Positions 27,235 through 35,602 of a stretch of DNA of 64,000 nucleotides are shown here, piece after piece. The notes below the pieces were generated by a model. The model did no database searches. It worked only from the letters and a program-made list of their open reading frames with translations, and was not told the origin of the DNA. Positions within the stretch are counted from its first letter, which is position 1. The number at the start of each line of letters is the position of its first letter. Source of the stretch: Pirellulales bacterium (GTDB lineage Bacteria > Planctomycetota > Planctomycetia > Pirellulales > JAICIG01); contig JAICLL010000001.1 in NCBI GenBank assembly GCA_025927475.1, forward strand, positions 107,943-171,942, given 5' to 3'. Made by a program: the position numbers and the translations under genes.

Positions 27235-27789
27235 ATGCCGACATCTGAACTGCCGCTTACACGTGTCCGAGTGCTCGCCTTCGTCGACGACGTCTATGAA
27301 GACTTGGAGTTGTGGTATCCGAAATTGCGCCTGAAGGAGGCGGGGGCCGAGGTGCTCATGGCCGGGCCGGCCGCCGGCGGTAAATACGCGGGCAAACATG
27401 GCTATCCTTGCGTTTCCGACGCGGCGATTGCCGACATGCAGGCTGCTGATTTCGACGGCGTGTTGTTGCCCGGCGGCTTCATGCCCGACAAGCTGCGCCG
27501 CGATCCAAAAGTGCTCGAATTGGTGCGGCAATTTGCCGAGGCGCAAAAGCTCGTGGCGGCCATTTGCCACGGCGGCTGGATCGCTATCTCGGCGGGAGTC
27601 TATCGCGGTGTGCGCGTGACCGGCTCGCCGGGCATCAAAGACGACTTGGTCAATGCCGGCGCGGTGTGGCACGACGCCGCCGTGGTGATCGACCGACATT
27701 TTGTCTCCAGCCGCAAACCCGACGACCTGCCCGATTTTTGCCGCGGCATGTTCGCGGTGCTCGGGCGGCAACAGGCCGCGGCGCGTTAG
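27235..27789 (+). CDS. DJ-1/PfpI family protein
   Basis: A 184-residue class I glutamine-amidotransferase-like protein. The nucleophile elbow AAICHGGW contains the conserved cysteine, DGVLLPGG gives the oxyanion-side loop, and EDLELWYPKLRLKEAG the N-terminal helix, matching the PfpI/YhbO branch. This branch includes proteases, glyoxalases and protein deglycases; which applies is unknown. The ATG at 27235 is chosen; an upstream TTG at 27199 would add 12 residues. The kinase gene ends 110 bases before. Confidence 0.85.
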   Translation: MPTSELPLTRVRVLAFVDDVYEDLELWYPKLRLKEAGAEVLMAGPAAGGKYAGKHGYPCVSDAAIADMQAADFDGVLLPGGFMPDKLRRDPKVLELVRQFAEAQKLVAAICHGGWIAISAGVYRGVRVTGSPGIKDDLVNAGAVWHDAAVVIDRHFVSSRKPDDLPDFCRGMFAVLGRQQAAAR

Positions 27790-27814
27790 CCCGCTCGGCC
27801 CAACCTACTGCATT

Positions 27815-27853
27815 GGCATCGGCGAGCCTCTGCCCCGGCCACCGACGGTAAGG
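27815..27853 (-). repeat. dispersed repeat family A, copy 6
   Basis: On the minus strand: CCTTACCGTCGGTGGCCGGGG, core GCAGAGGC, then CGCCGATGCC. It lies between two convergent genes. A GGTAAGG end like that of the 7681-7720 copy is preserved. Confidence 0.7.
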
Positions 27854-27861
27854 TGTCGAAC

Positions 27862-29709
27862 CTAGGTCGACGCCCGATTAGTGACGGTTTCTAAAATGCG
27901 CAGCTCGCGCGCTTGAAGCAATCCGCCTTGCCAATTTAGCAACGCGCGGTAAAGCCACACGACGACCACACATTGAACCAAGGCCAGCAACAGGGCGATG
28001 GGCACGCGCGCCTGCCAACCCAGTGAGTCGAGCAGGGCCTCGATGCCCAGCGGCAACAGCGTCGGCCCCTGCATCAACGGAAACAGGAAAAAGAACATCA
28101 ATAATTGAATGAGCATCGGCAGCAACTTGATGTTAGCCGGCTTCAGCGACCCGGCGGCAATGTGCATGGGGGCATAGATCGAGACCAGGTTCGACAAAAA
28201 GCAAAACAGCAAGAACATCGAAATGAATTGCGGCAGCATGGTCAGCAGATGATCGAGCCGTAGCGGGCACGCCACCTGCACAACCATCAACAGCACAGTG
28301 GCCATGCCCAAAGCCAAGGGCGCAAACGCCAGGTTCTTGCCCAACAAAATATCGCGCCGCGATGCCGCGCAGAGCACGAACACCCGAAAGCCGTCGCGGT
28401 CGACGCCGAATTGGTTTGCCATCAACTGTGCCATGCCCATCAGCACCACCAGGATGGCGCCTATCGCAAGCAACGGTCGCGCGGCGACAGGCATGGCTGA
28501 CGGCGTCCGCAGCGCCGCCCCGCCGAAAATCGCGCCCATCAGCACCGGGGTCAGCACCATCATCTTGACCTCGGGCGCGCGCAGCAACGAACGCCAGCCG
28601 GCCAGTGCGATCGCCGAGACCGGTTCGGAACAGCCCGGCAGCCGCCGCTCGAGCAAGCGCGATCCGCGCCCTTCGGAGATGTTTGCCGACGCAGACACAC
28701 GGGCCGGACGAACCTTTTTCGAGGTGAACCCACCCTGATAAAGCCGTAGCGTGGTGCGGTAGGCGCGCCACAGGCTGGCGGCCCCGATCAGCGTCATGCC
28801 CAGGCCCGCTAGCAACGCGCCGCCGAAATGTCCCTCGGCCGAGAACATCACGCCCAGCGGCAACCAGCCAACGGGCAGCACCAGGTTCACTAGCCGCGTG
28901 GTGTGCTGCACGGAATTGTTCAACGCGCGGGCAGCTTGCTGCTCTTCCCGTCCGTGTGCCGCCCACGCCGCTTGCGAACGCCGCATGTATTCTTGAGCGT
29001 CGACCTGCTTGGTTTTATACGCCTCGCCGAGCTGGTCCAGCTCTTGCTGCAACGCCGCCGCGCGTTGCATCTTCCGCTCGAGGCTTTTGGGGCGGAACAT
29101 GCCCAGCAGATTCGGCAGTTGAAACACCAGCACGAAGACCGCCGTAACCGCCACGACCACCGTGCGGCGGCGGCGCGGATTGCTCATCAACGCCGCCAGC
29201 CAGCCTTGAAATTGATACGTCAGCGCCGTCACCATGAACAAAAACGCCGCCATCAATGGCAGCGCTGGCAGCAGCTTCACGCCGTGCCGACAGACCAGCC
29301 CCAGGCTCAGGCCGGCCAGCGCCGGTACAAACAAAATAAGGCTCAGCCGCAGCAGCGAGCTGATGTAGTTGATCAGAAACGCCCCGTTCACCGAAACGGG
29401 CAGGTGCAAGAACTTGGCAAGTGACAAGCTCTCGGTCCGCTGCAACTCGGTTAGCAGGCCAACGCCCCAGAACAGCAGGAAGGCCGCTACCAGCGCGTCC
29501 CAAACATAGAGCAGCACGAACGGCTCGGTCTCGGTGAAGGCATATAAGCCGATTAAAAAACAGACGATGAACAGCGGAAGGGCGATGCCGACCGCGCACA
29601 CCGCCACGATCATCATCAGCACATAATTCAGTGTGCCCCAGCGGCGCGCTTGGTTGGCAAACAAGCGCCAGCGCAGCCACAACAATGTGCGCAGGTGCTG
29701 CCAGTTCAC
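27862..29709 (-). CDS. ABC-2 type transporter permease-like membrane protein
   Basis: About 615 residues with roughly a dozen hydrophobic helices (VLMMIVAVCAVGIALPLFIV, LYVWDALVAAFLLFWGVGLL, and others) and a cytoplasmic helical stretch near residue 220 (LQQELDQLGEAYKTKQVDAQ). The GTG start at 29709 overlaps the stop of the ATPase gene (GTGA), so the two form one transporter. Large ABC-2 permeases of this kind export unknown compounds in planctomycetes. No solute-binding protein gene is nearby, which supports export. Confidence 0.82.
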   Translation of the reverse strand: MNWQHLRTLLWLRWRLFANQARRWGTLNYVLMMIVAVCAVGIALPLFIVCFLIGLYAFTETEPFVLLYVWDALVAAFLLFWGVGLLTELQRTESLSLAKFLHLPVSVNGAFLINYISSLLRLSLILFVPALAGLSLGLVCRHGVKLLPALPLMAAFLFMVTALTYQFQGWLAALMSNPRRRRTVVVAVTAVFVLVFQLPNLLGMFRPKSLERKMQRAAALQQELDQLGEAYKTKQVDAQEYMRRSQAAWAAHGREEQQAARALNNSVQHTTRLVNLVLPVGWLPLGVMFSAEGHFGGALLAGLGMTLIGAASLWRAYRTTLRLYQGGFTSKKVRPARVSASANISEGRGSRLLERRLPGCSEPVSAIALAGWRSLLRAPEVKMMVLTPVLMGAIFGGAALRTPSAMPVAARPLLAIGAILVVLMGMAQLMANQFGVDRDGFRVFVLCAASRRDILLGKNLAFAPLALGMATVLLMVVQVACPLRLDHLLTMLPQFISMFLLFCFLSNLVSIYAPMHIAAGSLKPANIKLLPMLIQLLMFFFLFPLMQGPTLLPLGIEALLDSLGWQARVPIALLLALVQCVVVVWLYRALLNWQGGLLQARELRILETVTNRAST

Positions 29710-30476
29710 GAGGCGGCCTCCTCCAGCCAATTGAGCTTGCGGGTGGCATCGGGGTCGGCCCCGGCCCGCTCGAGAAACCGATCTTCCAGCGAGCCGCCCT
29801 GGCGAATCGCCTCCAGCGATCCCTGTGCGACCAACCGCCCCTTGACGATCATGCCCACGTGCGTGCAGAGCCGCTCAACAATTTCCAACACGTGCGACGT
29901 GAGAAAGATGGTCGAGCCGCGGGCCACAAAGCCCGCCAGCAGGTCGCGGATCACGCGCGACGTGACGGCGTCGACGCCCTCGAACGGCTCGTCGAGAAAA
30001 AGCAGGTCGGGGTTGGGCAACAGCGCCGCGGCCATGGCCAGCTTCTTCTTCATGCCGTGCGAGTATTCGAGCGTGAGTTTCTTTTCCTCGTTGTGCAGGT
30101 CGAGCAGCGACAACAGTTCATCGCTGCGGCTGCGGATTGTCTCGCGCGGCATCAGGTGAATGCGGCCGACGAACGTGAGATACTCGCGGGCGGTCAGGTT
30201 GTCGAACAAGGCCAGGTCTTCGGGAATGACGCCCATGCGGCGCTTGGCCTCGATGGCTTGATGCGGATCGAGCATGTTGTGGCCGAGCACGAGCATCTGC
30301 CCGCCCGAAGGGGCCAGCAGGCCGGTGAGCATTTTGATAGTGGTCGATTTGCCGGCGCCGTTGGGCCCCAAGAAGCCATAGAAGGTGCCGCGCTCGACAG
30401 CCAGCTCGATTCCATCGACCGCGCAGGTCTGGCCAAAGAAGCGAGTCAATTGGTGCGTTTCGATGGCCAGGTTCAT
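29706..30476 (-). CDS. ABC transporter ATP-binding protein
   Basis: A 256-residue ATPase. Walker A is GPNGAGKST near 38, the signature is LEYSHGMKKKLAMAAALL (a degenerate SHGMKKK form common in ABC-2/CcmA-type exporters) near 136, Walker B is LLFLDEP near 158, and the switch His is in TSHVLE near 194. It pairs with the downstream permease. It follows the molybdopterin oxidoreductase gene by 3 bases, so all three may be transcribed together. Confidence 0.9.
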   Translation of the reverse strand: MNLAIETHQLTRFFGQTCAVDGIELAVERGTFYGFLGPNGAGKSTTIKMLTGLLAPSGGQMLVLGHNMLDPHQAIEAKRRMGVIPEDLALFDNLTAREYLTFVGRIHLMPRETIRSRSDELLSLLDLHNEEKKLTLEYSHGMKKKLAMAAALLPNPDLLFLDEPFEGVDAVTSRVIRDLLAGFVARGSTIFLTSHVLEIVERLCTHVGMIVKGRLVAQGSLEAIRQGGSLEDRFLERAGADPDATRKLNWLEEAAS

Positions 30477-30479
30477 GGC

Positions 30480-31694
30480 TCAGGTCACCTTGACTTCGAC
30501 GGTTTGCACGCCGTTCCAGCCGTAGCCGGCGGGGTTCCAGCCAATCGCGCCGTCGAGCGGCTGAGTGCGGCCCAGCGCGTCGGTGGCGCGGGCCATGATG
30601 CGGCCGGGGCCTTTGGACAACGGAATATTCGCCGACCAGTGATACCAGGCATAGGGGCTTCTGGGCAGGTCGAGCTTGGCGCGCTGCCAGGTTTGCCCGT
30701 CGTCGATGGAGATCTCGACTTCATCGATCTTAGCGCCGCCGTCGTTGAACGCCACGCCGCGCACGGCCACCTTGCCGGCGGCGAGCGTCTCACCATCCAG
30801 CGGCGAGAAGATGATGCTTTTGATCCGCATCCGCCAATTGGCGTCGCTGTTGTCGAAATCGTACGTAAAATCGCTGCCCGGCGCGATTGGTTCGTGGGGC
30901 GTGCGATAGCGTCGCCGCTGGTGATGGTTGAACGTTTCGCGCGACTCGAAGCGCAACCGCGTGAGCCATTTCACCTGCATCGTGCCGTAATAGCCCGGCG
31001 TCACCAGCCGCGCCGGGCCGCCGTGCACCGCGGGAATCGGTTCGCCGTTCATTTCCAGGGCGATCAGCGACCTCCGGCGCACATCGCCCAGCGGCAGACT
31101 GTGTTCGAAATCGGCGTCCTCGGGTTTTGCCGGGCCATCTTTGCCCTCGGCCGTCAACAGTTGTGCGTCGGGCGAAAGTTCGAGTTTCAGTTCGTCGAGC
31201 AGTTTGGCCAGCGGCACACCGCGGAACCGCACGTTGCCTACCGCGCCCTGCTCCCAAGGAGCGCCCTTGACCTTCGCCGCGCGCGAGAACTGCTTGCGCC
31301 CATTGCCCGAGCATTGCAGCACCATTTCCACTTCGTTCTGTTCCATCGCGCGCAGCCGCGCCAGATCGATGGTCCGCGGGTACTCAACCAGCCCCATCAG
31401 CTCGATGCGCCAATCGGCGTCTTTGGCAGGCTGCGTGGTGCGGGCGCCCGGCAGTTCTTGATTGTTCCGCACAAAGAGAATTTTTTTCGGCGTCAGCCGG
31501 TGATTGCGCAGCAACGCCAGCGGCGTTTCCATCTCGATCGTTTTGGCGTTGTGTACGATGAGGCCGGGGTCTTTGCCTTCGACAAGTTGGGCGGCATTTT
31601 CGCCATCGGCCCACACCCCGCGCGGCCAGGCGAGCCCCGCGCCACACACCAAGGTCGAAACCAAGAAGTCACGCCGGTTTAAATCGGTTATCAT
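30480..31694 (-). CDS. sulfite oxidase-like molybdopterin oxidoreductase, Tat-exported
   Basis: A 404-residue protein with a twin-arginine signal (LNRRDFLVSTLVCGAGLAW). The molybdopterin domain has the molybdenum-ligand cysteine in LQCSGNGRKQ and the PGYYGTMQVKWLTRL segment. A dimerisation domain (Mo-co_dimer) follows with VRGVAFNDGGAKIDEVEISI and DDGQTWQRA. The likely activity is periplasmic oxidation of sulfite or a related substrate. The ATG at 31694 is preceded by AAGGAGG at good spacing, so I reject the earlier ATG at 31757. Confidence 0.9.
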   Translation of the reverse strand: MITDLNRRDFLVSTLVCGAGLAWPRGVWADGENAAQLVEGKDPGLIVHNAKTIEMETPLALLRNHRLTPKKILFVRNNQELPGARTTQPAKDADWRIELMGLVEYPRTIDLARLRAMEQNEVEMVLQCSGNGRKQFSRAAKVKGAPWEQGAVGNVRFRGVPLAKLLDELKLELSPDAQLLTAEGKDGPAKPEDADFEHSLPLGDVRRRSLIALEMNGEPIPAVHGGPARLVTPGYYGTMQVKWLTRLRFESRETFNHHQRRRYRTPHEPIAPGSDFTYDFDNSDANWRMRIKSIIFSPLDGETLAAGKVAVRGVAFNDGGAKIDEVEISIDDGQTWQRAKLDLPRSPYAWYHWSANIPLSKGPGRIMARATDALGRTQPLDGAIGWNPAGYGWNGVQTVEVKVT

Positions 31695-31746
31695 GGCAAT
31701 CCTCCTTGCTGTGAGTATCGCACACGGCGGAGGCATAGGGAACAGG

Positions 31747-31770
31747 TGACAGGGCACAGGGCACAGGGGG
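31747..31770. repeat. heptanucleotide tandem repeat (CACAGGG)n
   Basis: GACAGGG, CACAGGG, CACAGGG run in phase between divergent gene starts. The 7-base period matches the runs at 4193 and 56399 although the unit sequence differs. Confidence 0.7.
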
Positions 31771-31809
31771 AGAGATGCCGTGGGATCCGCCGGTAATTAG
31801 AATTTGCCA

Positions 31810-33114
31810 ATGCCTCCGATTCTCCAGACTCGTCGGCTCTCGATCCGCTTTGGCGGCGTAACGGCCGTTTGTGGTCTCGACCTGAGCGTCGAAGCCAACA
31901 CGATCTTCTCCATCATCGGCCCCAATGGCGCCGGCAAGACCACGCTCTTTAATGCCATTAGCGGTCTGGTCGCGCCCACCGCCGGCTCAATTCACTTTTC
32001 GGGACACGACCTGCGGCGGACGTGGAGCCGACGCGCGACTGCGGCGTGTTTGGCGGTCGGACTGATGTGCGGGCTGGCGCTGGCCGCGGTGGCGGCCGAT
32101 CTCAACGGGCTGTGGCGGGCCGCGGTTCGCCGACCGGCGAGTTTTCAGGACACGTCGTTTTCTCTGCGTGAGTCGCGGAGGCAATTGTCCGGCTATCTGC
32201 GCGGCGATTTGGCGATCGAGCGGCGCCGAGAAGGCCGTTGGCAGATCGTGACCGCCGATGGCCGCACGCCCCTGGGCGTCGCCGCCGACAAGGCCGCGGC
32301 CGAGTCGAGTCGTGAGCAACTCGATTGGCTCAGTAGGCATTTGCCCGCGGCACAAATCATCGCGCGGCGCGGGGCCTGGGAGATTCGGAGCAGTGCGCAC
32401 GAGCTGGCGCAGGCAATCGGGCCGTTCTCCTCGCGCCTCGCCGCAGACGAACGGCTTGCCCTGCTGGCCCAAATCGACCGCGGTCGAGCGCGGATGCGGC
32501 GATTGGCTGCGTTGGCATTCGGCCTGGGAGTGCTGTTGGGCGCGGCGGGCATTTGGACCGCCTGGCGGCGGGCGCGGTGGACGCCCGAGTTGGTGGCCCG
32601 CGCCGGCATCGCCCGCACCTTTCAAAACTTGCGCCTGTTTCGAAGTATGACAGCGCGAGAAAACGTCTTGGTTGCCCTCGGGCGCGGCAGCGGGTTGGCG
32701 CCTGGGTCTGCACGGAACGCCCATCATCAACGGCAGGTTGCCCAAGCCGACGCACTGCTGCGGCGAGTTGGGCTGGCCGAGCATGGCGATCGGCTCGCCG
32801 GGCAGCTTCCTTATGGCGACCAACGGCGGCTGGAAATCGCGCGGGCGCTCGCCACGCGTCCGCGGCTGTTGCTGCTCGACGAGCCCGCGGCCGGCATGAA
32901 CGCCGTCGAAACTGCCGCCTTGATGCAATTGGTGCGCGGCATTCGCGCCGAGGGCGTCACCGTGTTGCTCATCGAACATCAAATGGAGCTGGTGATGGGC
33001 ATTTCCGACCGAATCGCGGTGCTCGATGGCGGACAAAAAATCGCCGAAGGCTCGCCTGAGCAGGTGCGTCGAGATCCGGCGGTGCTAGCGGCGTATCTGG
33101 GGGAACCGGCTTAA
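31810..33114 (+). CDS. LivG-type ABC ATPase with inserted two-helix membrane domain
   Basis: 434 residues. The ATPase halves match branched-chain amino acid LivG proteins: Walker A GPNGAGKTT (37-45), then GIARTFQNLRLF (about 266-277), signature-like LPYGDQRRLEIARALA (333-348), Walker B RLLLLDEP (352-359) and switch His390. LivG runs straight from 'GHDL' to 'xARxGIARTFQ'. Here about 188 residues (69-256, bases 32014-32577) intervene, with a helix CLAVGLMCGLALAAVAA, a soluble stretch of about 130 residues and a second helix LAALAFGLGVLLGAAGIWTA. No other liv gene is nearby. The C-terminal end overlaps the convergent glycosyltransferase gene. ATG 31810 is chosen over TTG 31804. Confidence 0.85.
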   Translation: MPPILQTRRLSIRFGGVTAVCGLDLSVEANTIFSIIGPNGAGKTTLFNAISGLVAPTAGSIHFSGHDLRRTWSRRATAACLAVGLMCGLALAAVAADLNGLWRAAVRRPASFQDTSFSLRESRRQLSGYLRGDLAIERRREGRWQIVTADGRTPLGVAADKAAAESSREQLDWLSRHLPAAQIIARRGAWEIRSSAHELAQAIGPFSSRLAADERLALLAQIDRGRARMRRLAALAFGLGVLLGAAGIWTAWRRARWTPELVARAGIARTFQNLRLFRSMTARENVLVALGRGSGLAPGSARNAHHQRQVAQADALLRRVGLAEHGDRLAGQLPYGDQRRLEIARALATRPRLLLLDEPAAGMNAVETAALMQLVRGIRAEGVTVLLIEHQMELVMGISDRIAVLDGGQKIAEGSPEQVRRDPAVLAAYLGEPA

Positions 33115-34321
33115 GGCGTTTCCTCGAGCGTTCCATGGCCAGCCAAGCCAGCAAGAACAACGCTCCCACGGGCTGACTGCCATGCTCGTTGGCAAAATTG
33201 CGAATCAGCTTGCCAAACATGTCAGTCACCGCCGGGCCCATCATGAGCAAACTGGCAACGAGCATCGCGCGTTCGTACATGGGGCGGCCGCGCCGCCAGG
33301 CTTCGACGATCGCCCAAGCGATGGTTGGCGCCGCCACCACATAGGTACACGATTCGGTCGCCGGACCACACAGCACCACCCACAGCGAAAACCAGAGAAA
33401 GGTGCGCCGGAGCAATTCGCGCCGCTCGCAGCCTTGCCACACCGCGCGCAGACACAATAGAAAAACGACCGCTCCGCCCGCCAGGCCGACCATGGCAAAC
33501 GTCTGCTGAGACAATGGCTGGCCGTAGATCACAAAAAGCTGATCGATCGATCGCAATCGCTCGCGCATGATTTCGGTGCTGTCGGCCAGGTGATGCAGCC
33601 AACTTTGATATTGCGAGATCACCACCGCCGGGCGTTGCGCGGCGAACGGCAGCAGCAACCCCAGCGCCACCGCCGCCAGATAGCGCGGAGCAAATCGCCG
33701 CGGAAACATGCTGCCCACGAGCATGGCCAAGGCCAACGGGTAGCCCTTGATCAACGTTGCCCACGCCAGCCAAAGCGCCGAGCGGTTCCACTTTTCCTCG
33801 GCGGCGGCCGACATTCCGAGCAACAACGATCCAAGCATCATCAGGTTGGCCTGGCTGTTGTACATGCTGTGCAGCGACAGCGGGATCGCCAGCAACAGTT
33901 GAGCGGCCCGTTGGTCGCGGCTCCACGAATCGCCCGCCAGCCGTCGGCCCCAGGCGGCCAAGCCCCAGGCGAAGACTCCGCAGTTGAGCAATTTCCAGAG
34001 GGCGGCGCTCGCGCCGTCGGGCAGAACCGCCAGCGGCGTAAGCACGACGGCAAACAAGGGGCTATAGCGGTAATACTCGCGCGTCCGCACATAGATGTCT
34101 TCGCCGGCGATCCAGCGGCTCGAGGCGCCGACATAGATGTCGTACACGCTGTGGCTATACGGACGCAGCAGGGCAAACACCGCCAGCCCAAAGATCAACG
34201 CCAGCCAGCAATGGCGCGCCGCCCGCGGCCAGTCGAGGGCAGCGGTCAGAAGTCGGAGGCCAGAGGCCAGGGGCCGCAGTCCGGCGTGCCTTTCGGCCGC
34301 CGATATCGTTTCGTCTGGCAT
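32969..34321 (-). CDS. DUF2029/GT87-type membrane glycosyltransferase
   Basis: A 450-residue protein with about ten hydrophobic helices. The GT87 pattern is visible: VYDIYVGASSRWIAGEDIYV after helix 1 and YRYSPLFAVVLTPL. This family uses polyprenyl-linked sugars on the outer face of the membrane. Residues 16-28 (LRPLASGLRLLTA) come from a short repeat run. The last 48 or so residues, a Pro/Arg-rich tail, are encoded antisense to the end of the LivG-like gene (146-base overlap). The GT2 gene upstream could supply the lipid-linked sugar. Confidence 0.82.
   Translation of the reverse strand: MPDETISAAERHAGLRPLASGLRLLTAALDWPRAARHCWLALIFGLAVFALLRPYSHSVYDIYVGASSRWIAGEDIYVRTREYYRYSPLFAVVLTPLAVLPDGASAALWKLLNCGVFAWGLAAWGRRLAGDSWSRDQRAAQLLLAIPLSLHSMYNSQANLMMLGSLLLGMSAAAEEKWNRSALWLAWATLIKGYPLALAMLVGSMFPRRFAPRYLAAVALGLLLPFAAQRPAVVISQYQSWLHHLADSTEIMRERLRSIDQLFVIYGQPLSQQTFAMVGLAGGAVVFLLCLRAVWQGCERRELLRRTFLWFSLWVVLCGPATESCTYVVAAPTIAWAIVEAWRRGRPMYERAMLVASLLMMGPAVTDMFGKLIRNFANEHGSQPVGALFLLAWLAMERSRKRLKPVPPDTPLAPPDLDAPAQASLRRFFVRHRAPRFGRKCPSPAPFDVR
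34244..34276. repeat. heptamer-like GGCCAGA repeat inside a coding N-terminus
   Basis: GTCAGAAGTCGGAGGCCAGAGGCCAGGGGCC has a near-7-base period (AGAGGCC/AGAAGTC). It encodes LRPLASGLRLLT near the start of the GT87-type protein. Confidence 0.6.
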
Positions 34322-34357
34322 ACTCTTTTCCCCTGCGTCCCCGCGTTTTCCCCGCCT

Positions 34358-35254
34358 TCACGCGGCCCTGCGCGGTTCCCAGACCTGCTCTGGCCGCGTC
34401 CGAATGGGCGGTGGGCGGCGACCGGAGAGCCGATCGCGCCAAGCCAGCCAGAGCACGTCGCGCAACATGCGGCCGCTGTGCCGAGAAAGAGACAACGTCG
34501 ATGAGTATTCGTTGACCAACCGCACCGGCACTCGGCGAAACGTAAGGCGAAGCCGGTGGCAGAGCAAGACCACTTCGGCGTCGAACGCGAACCCATCGAG
34601 CGTGGTGCGCGAAAAGATCTCGGTTGCCGCGCGTCGGCTGAATGTTTTCAGACCGCACTGCGTGTCGGTCACCTCACGCGAAATGGCCAGCTTGACCACT
34701 TGGCGAAAGGCGGCGCTGGCCGCGATCCGCGACAGCCGGCGGCGCGCCTGACAGGCGCTGCCGGCGATGTTGCGGGCGCCAAACACCGCTTCGCATTCGC
34801 CCGTCTCGATCCACTGATATGCCGTCCGTAGGGCGCCAAGATCGTAGGGCAGATCGGCATCGGTGAAGGCGACCACTCGTCCCGTGGCGGCCAGCATGCC
34901 CTGCCGCACCGCAGCGCCTTTGCCACACCGCCGCCCAAGGCAAAGCGTCGAGAAGCGCCGCCCGAATCGCCGGCTTACCAGGGCCGTGCCGTCTTGGCTG
35001 CCATCGTCCACCACGACCACCCGGTAGTCGAGGCCCCAGCCGCCTAAAAAGTCGGCGATTCCCGCCAGCGTGCCCGGCAGCCGCCGCTCTTCATCGAACG
35101 AAGGAACCAGCAGCGTCAGATCATGGTCGACCTCTGCGGGCGCCGCTGTGGCGCAGTACGTACCCGCACGGGATGACGCCGGACTCGCAACCAGGGCTGG
35201 CTGGCAGATCGCGTCGGGCTGCGAAGCCTGACCTACGCGGCGCAGTTTATACAT
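34358..35254 (-). CDS. family 2 glycosyltransferase (dolichyl-phosphate glucosyltransferase-like)
   Basis: About 298 residues. The GT2 fold is clear: LTLLVPSFDEERRLPGTLAG, VVVVDDGSQDGTA, GKGAAVRQGMLAATG and the DxD motif FTDADLPYD, then GARNIAGS and DTQCGLKTFSR, typical of enzymes charging polyprenyl phosphate with a hexose. There is no C-terminal membrane pair. The ATG at 35254 is the nearest start. The roughly 30 residues before the domain (VGQASQPDAICQ...) come from a repeat-like stretch (GTAGGTCAGGCTTCGCAGCC), so the N-terminus looks altered. The downstream GT87-type gene is a plausible acceptor partner. Confidence 0.85.
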   Translation of the reverse strand: MYKLRRVGQASQPDAICQPALVASPASSRAGTYCATAAPAEVDHDLTLLVPSFDEERRLPGTLAGIADFLGGWGLDYRVVVVDDGSQDGTALVSRRFGRRFSTLCLGRRCGKGAAVRQGMLAATGRVVAFTDADLPYDLGALRTAYQWIETGECEAVFGARNIAGSACQARRRLSRIAASAAFRQVVKLAISREVTDTQCGLKTFSRRAATEIFSRTTLDGFAFDAEVVLLCHRLRLTFRRVPVRLVNEYSSTLSLSRHSGRMLRDVLWLAWRDRLSGRRPPPIRTRPEQVWEPRRAA

Positions 35255-35602
35255 CTTGCCCTGACTATCGTCTTTTGCTCGGCAAAACGCGCCGTTGGGC
35301 TGCGGCAAAAGGCGACGATGGAGGTGAGAGCGGTTTTCCGAGCCTCTTTTTCGGCAGTCTGCGCGCGGAACTGTAGTCCGATTTTGCGGAAAATCACTTT
35401 TTTGTTGACATGGCCGGAAATCGGGTTTAAGTATGAAGCTGATTGGCGGAGGGCAAGCCGCCGCTGGGGGGTGTGCCGACAGGGGCGGTCGGTCAAGAGC
35501 CGTTGGGATCGCCGGGGCACTCGCACTCACCTTTGCGATGGTTGGTCGACCGCGGTTTCATCTTTTTATACCGGTAACCCTCGCAGTCTTCGGGAACCTT
35601 GC
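35255..35602. other. divergent promoter region before the giant surface-protein gene
   Basis: About 350 bases between the divergent GT2 and surface-protein starts. It contains one good TTGACA box (annotated) and otherwise no RNA gene. An open frame from 35318 reads in phase into the giant gene, but I find no reason to start there. Confidence 0.5.
35405..35433 (+). promoter_or_regulatory. candidate sigma-70 promoter
   Basis: A perfect TTGACA (35405-35410) is followed after 17 bases by TAAGTA (35428-35433), a weak -10. It points towards the surface-protein ATG at 35603. The -35 match is exact but the -10 is poor, so this is a candidate only. Confidence 0.3.
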
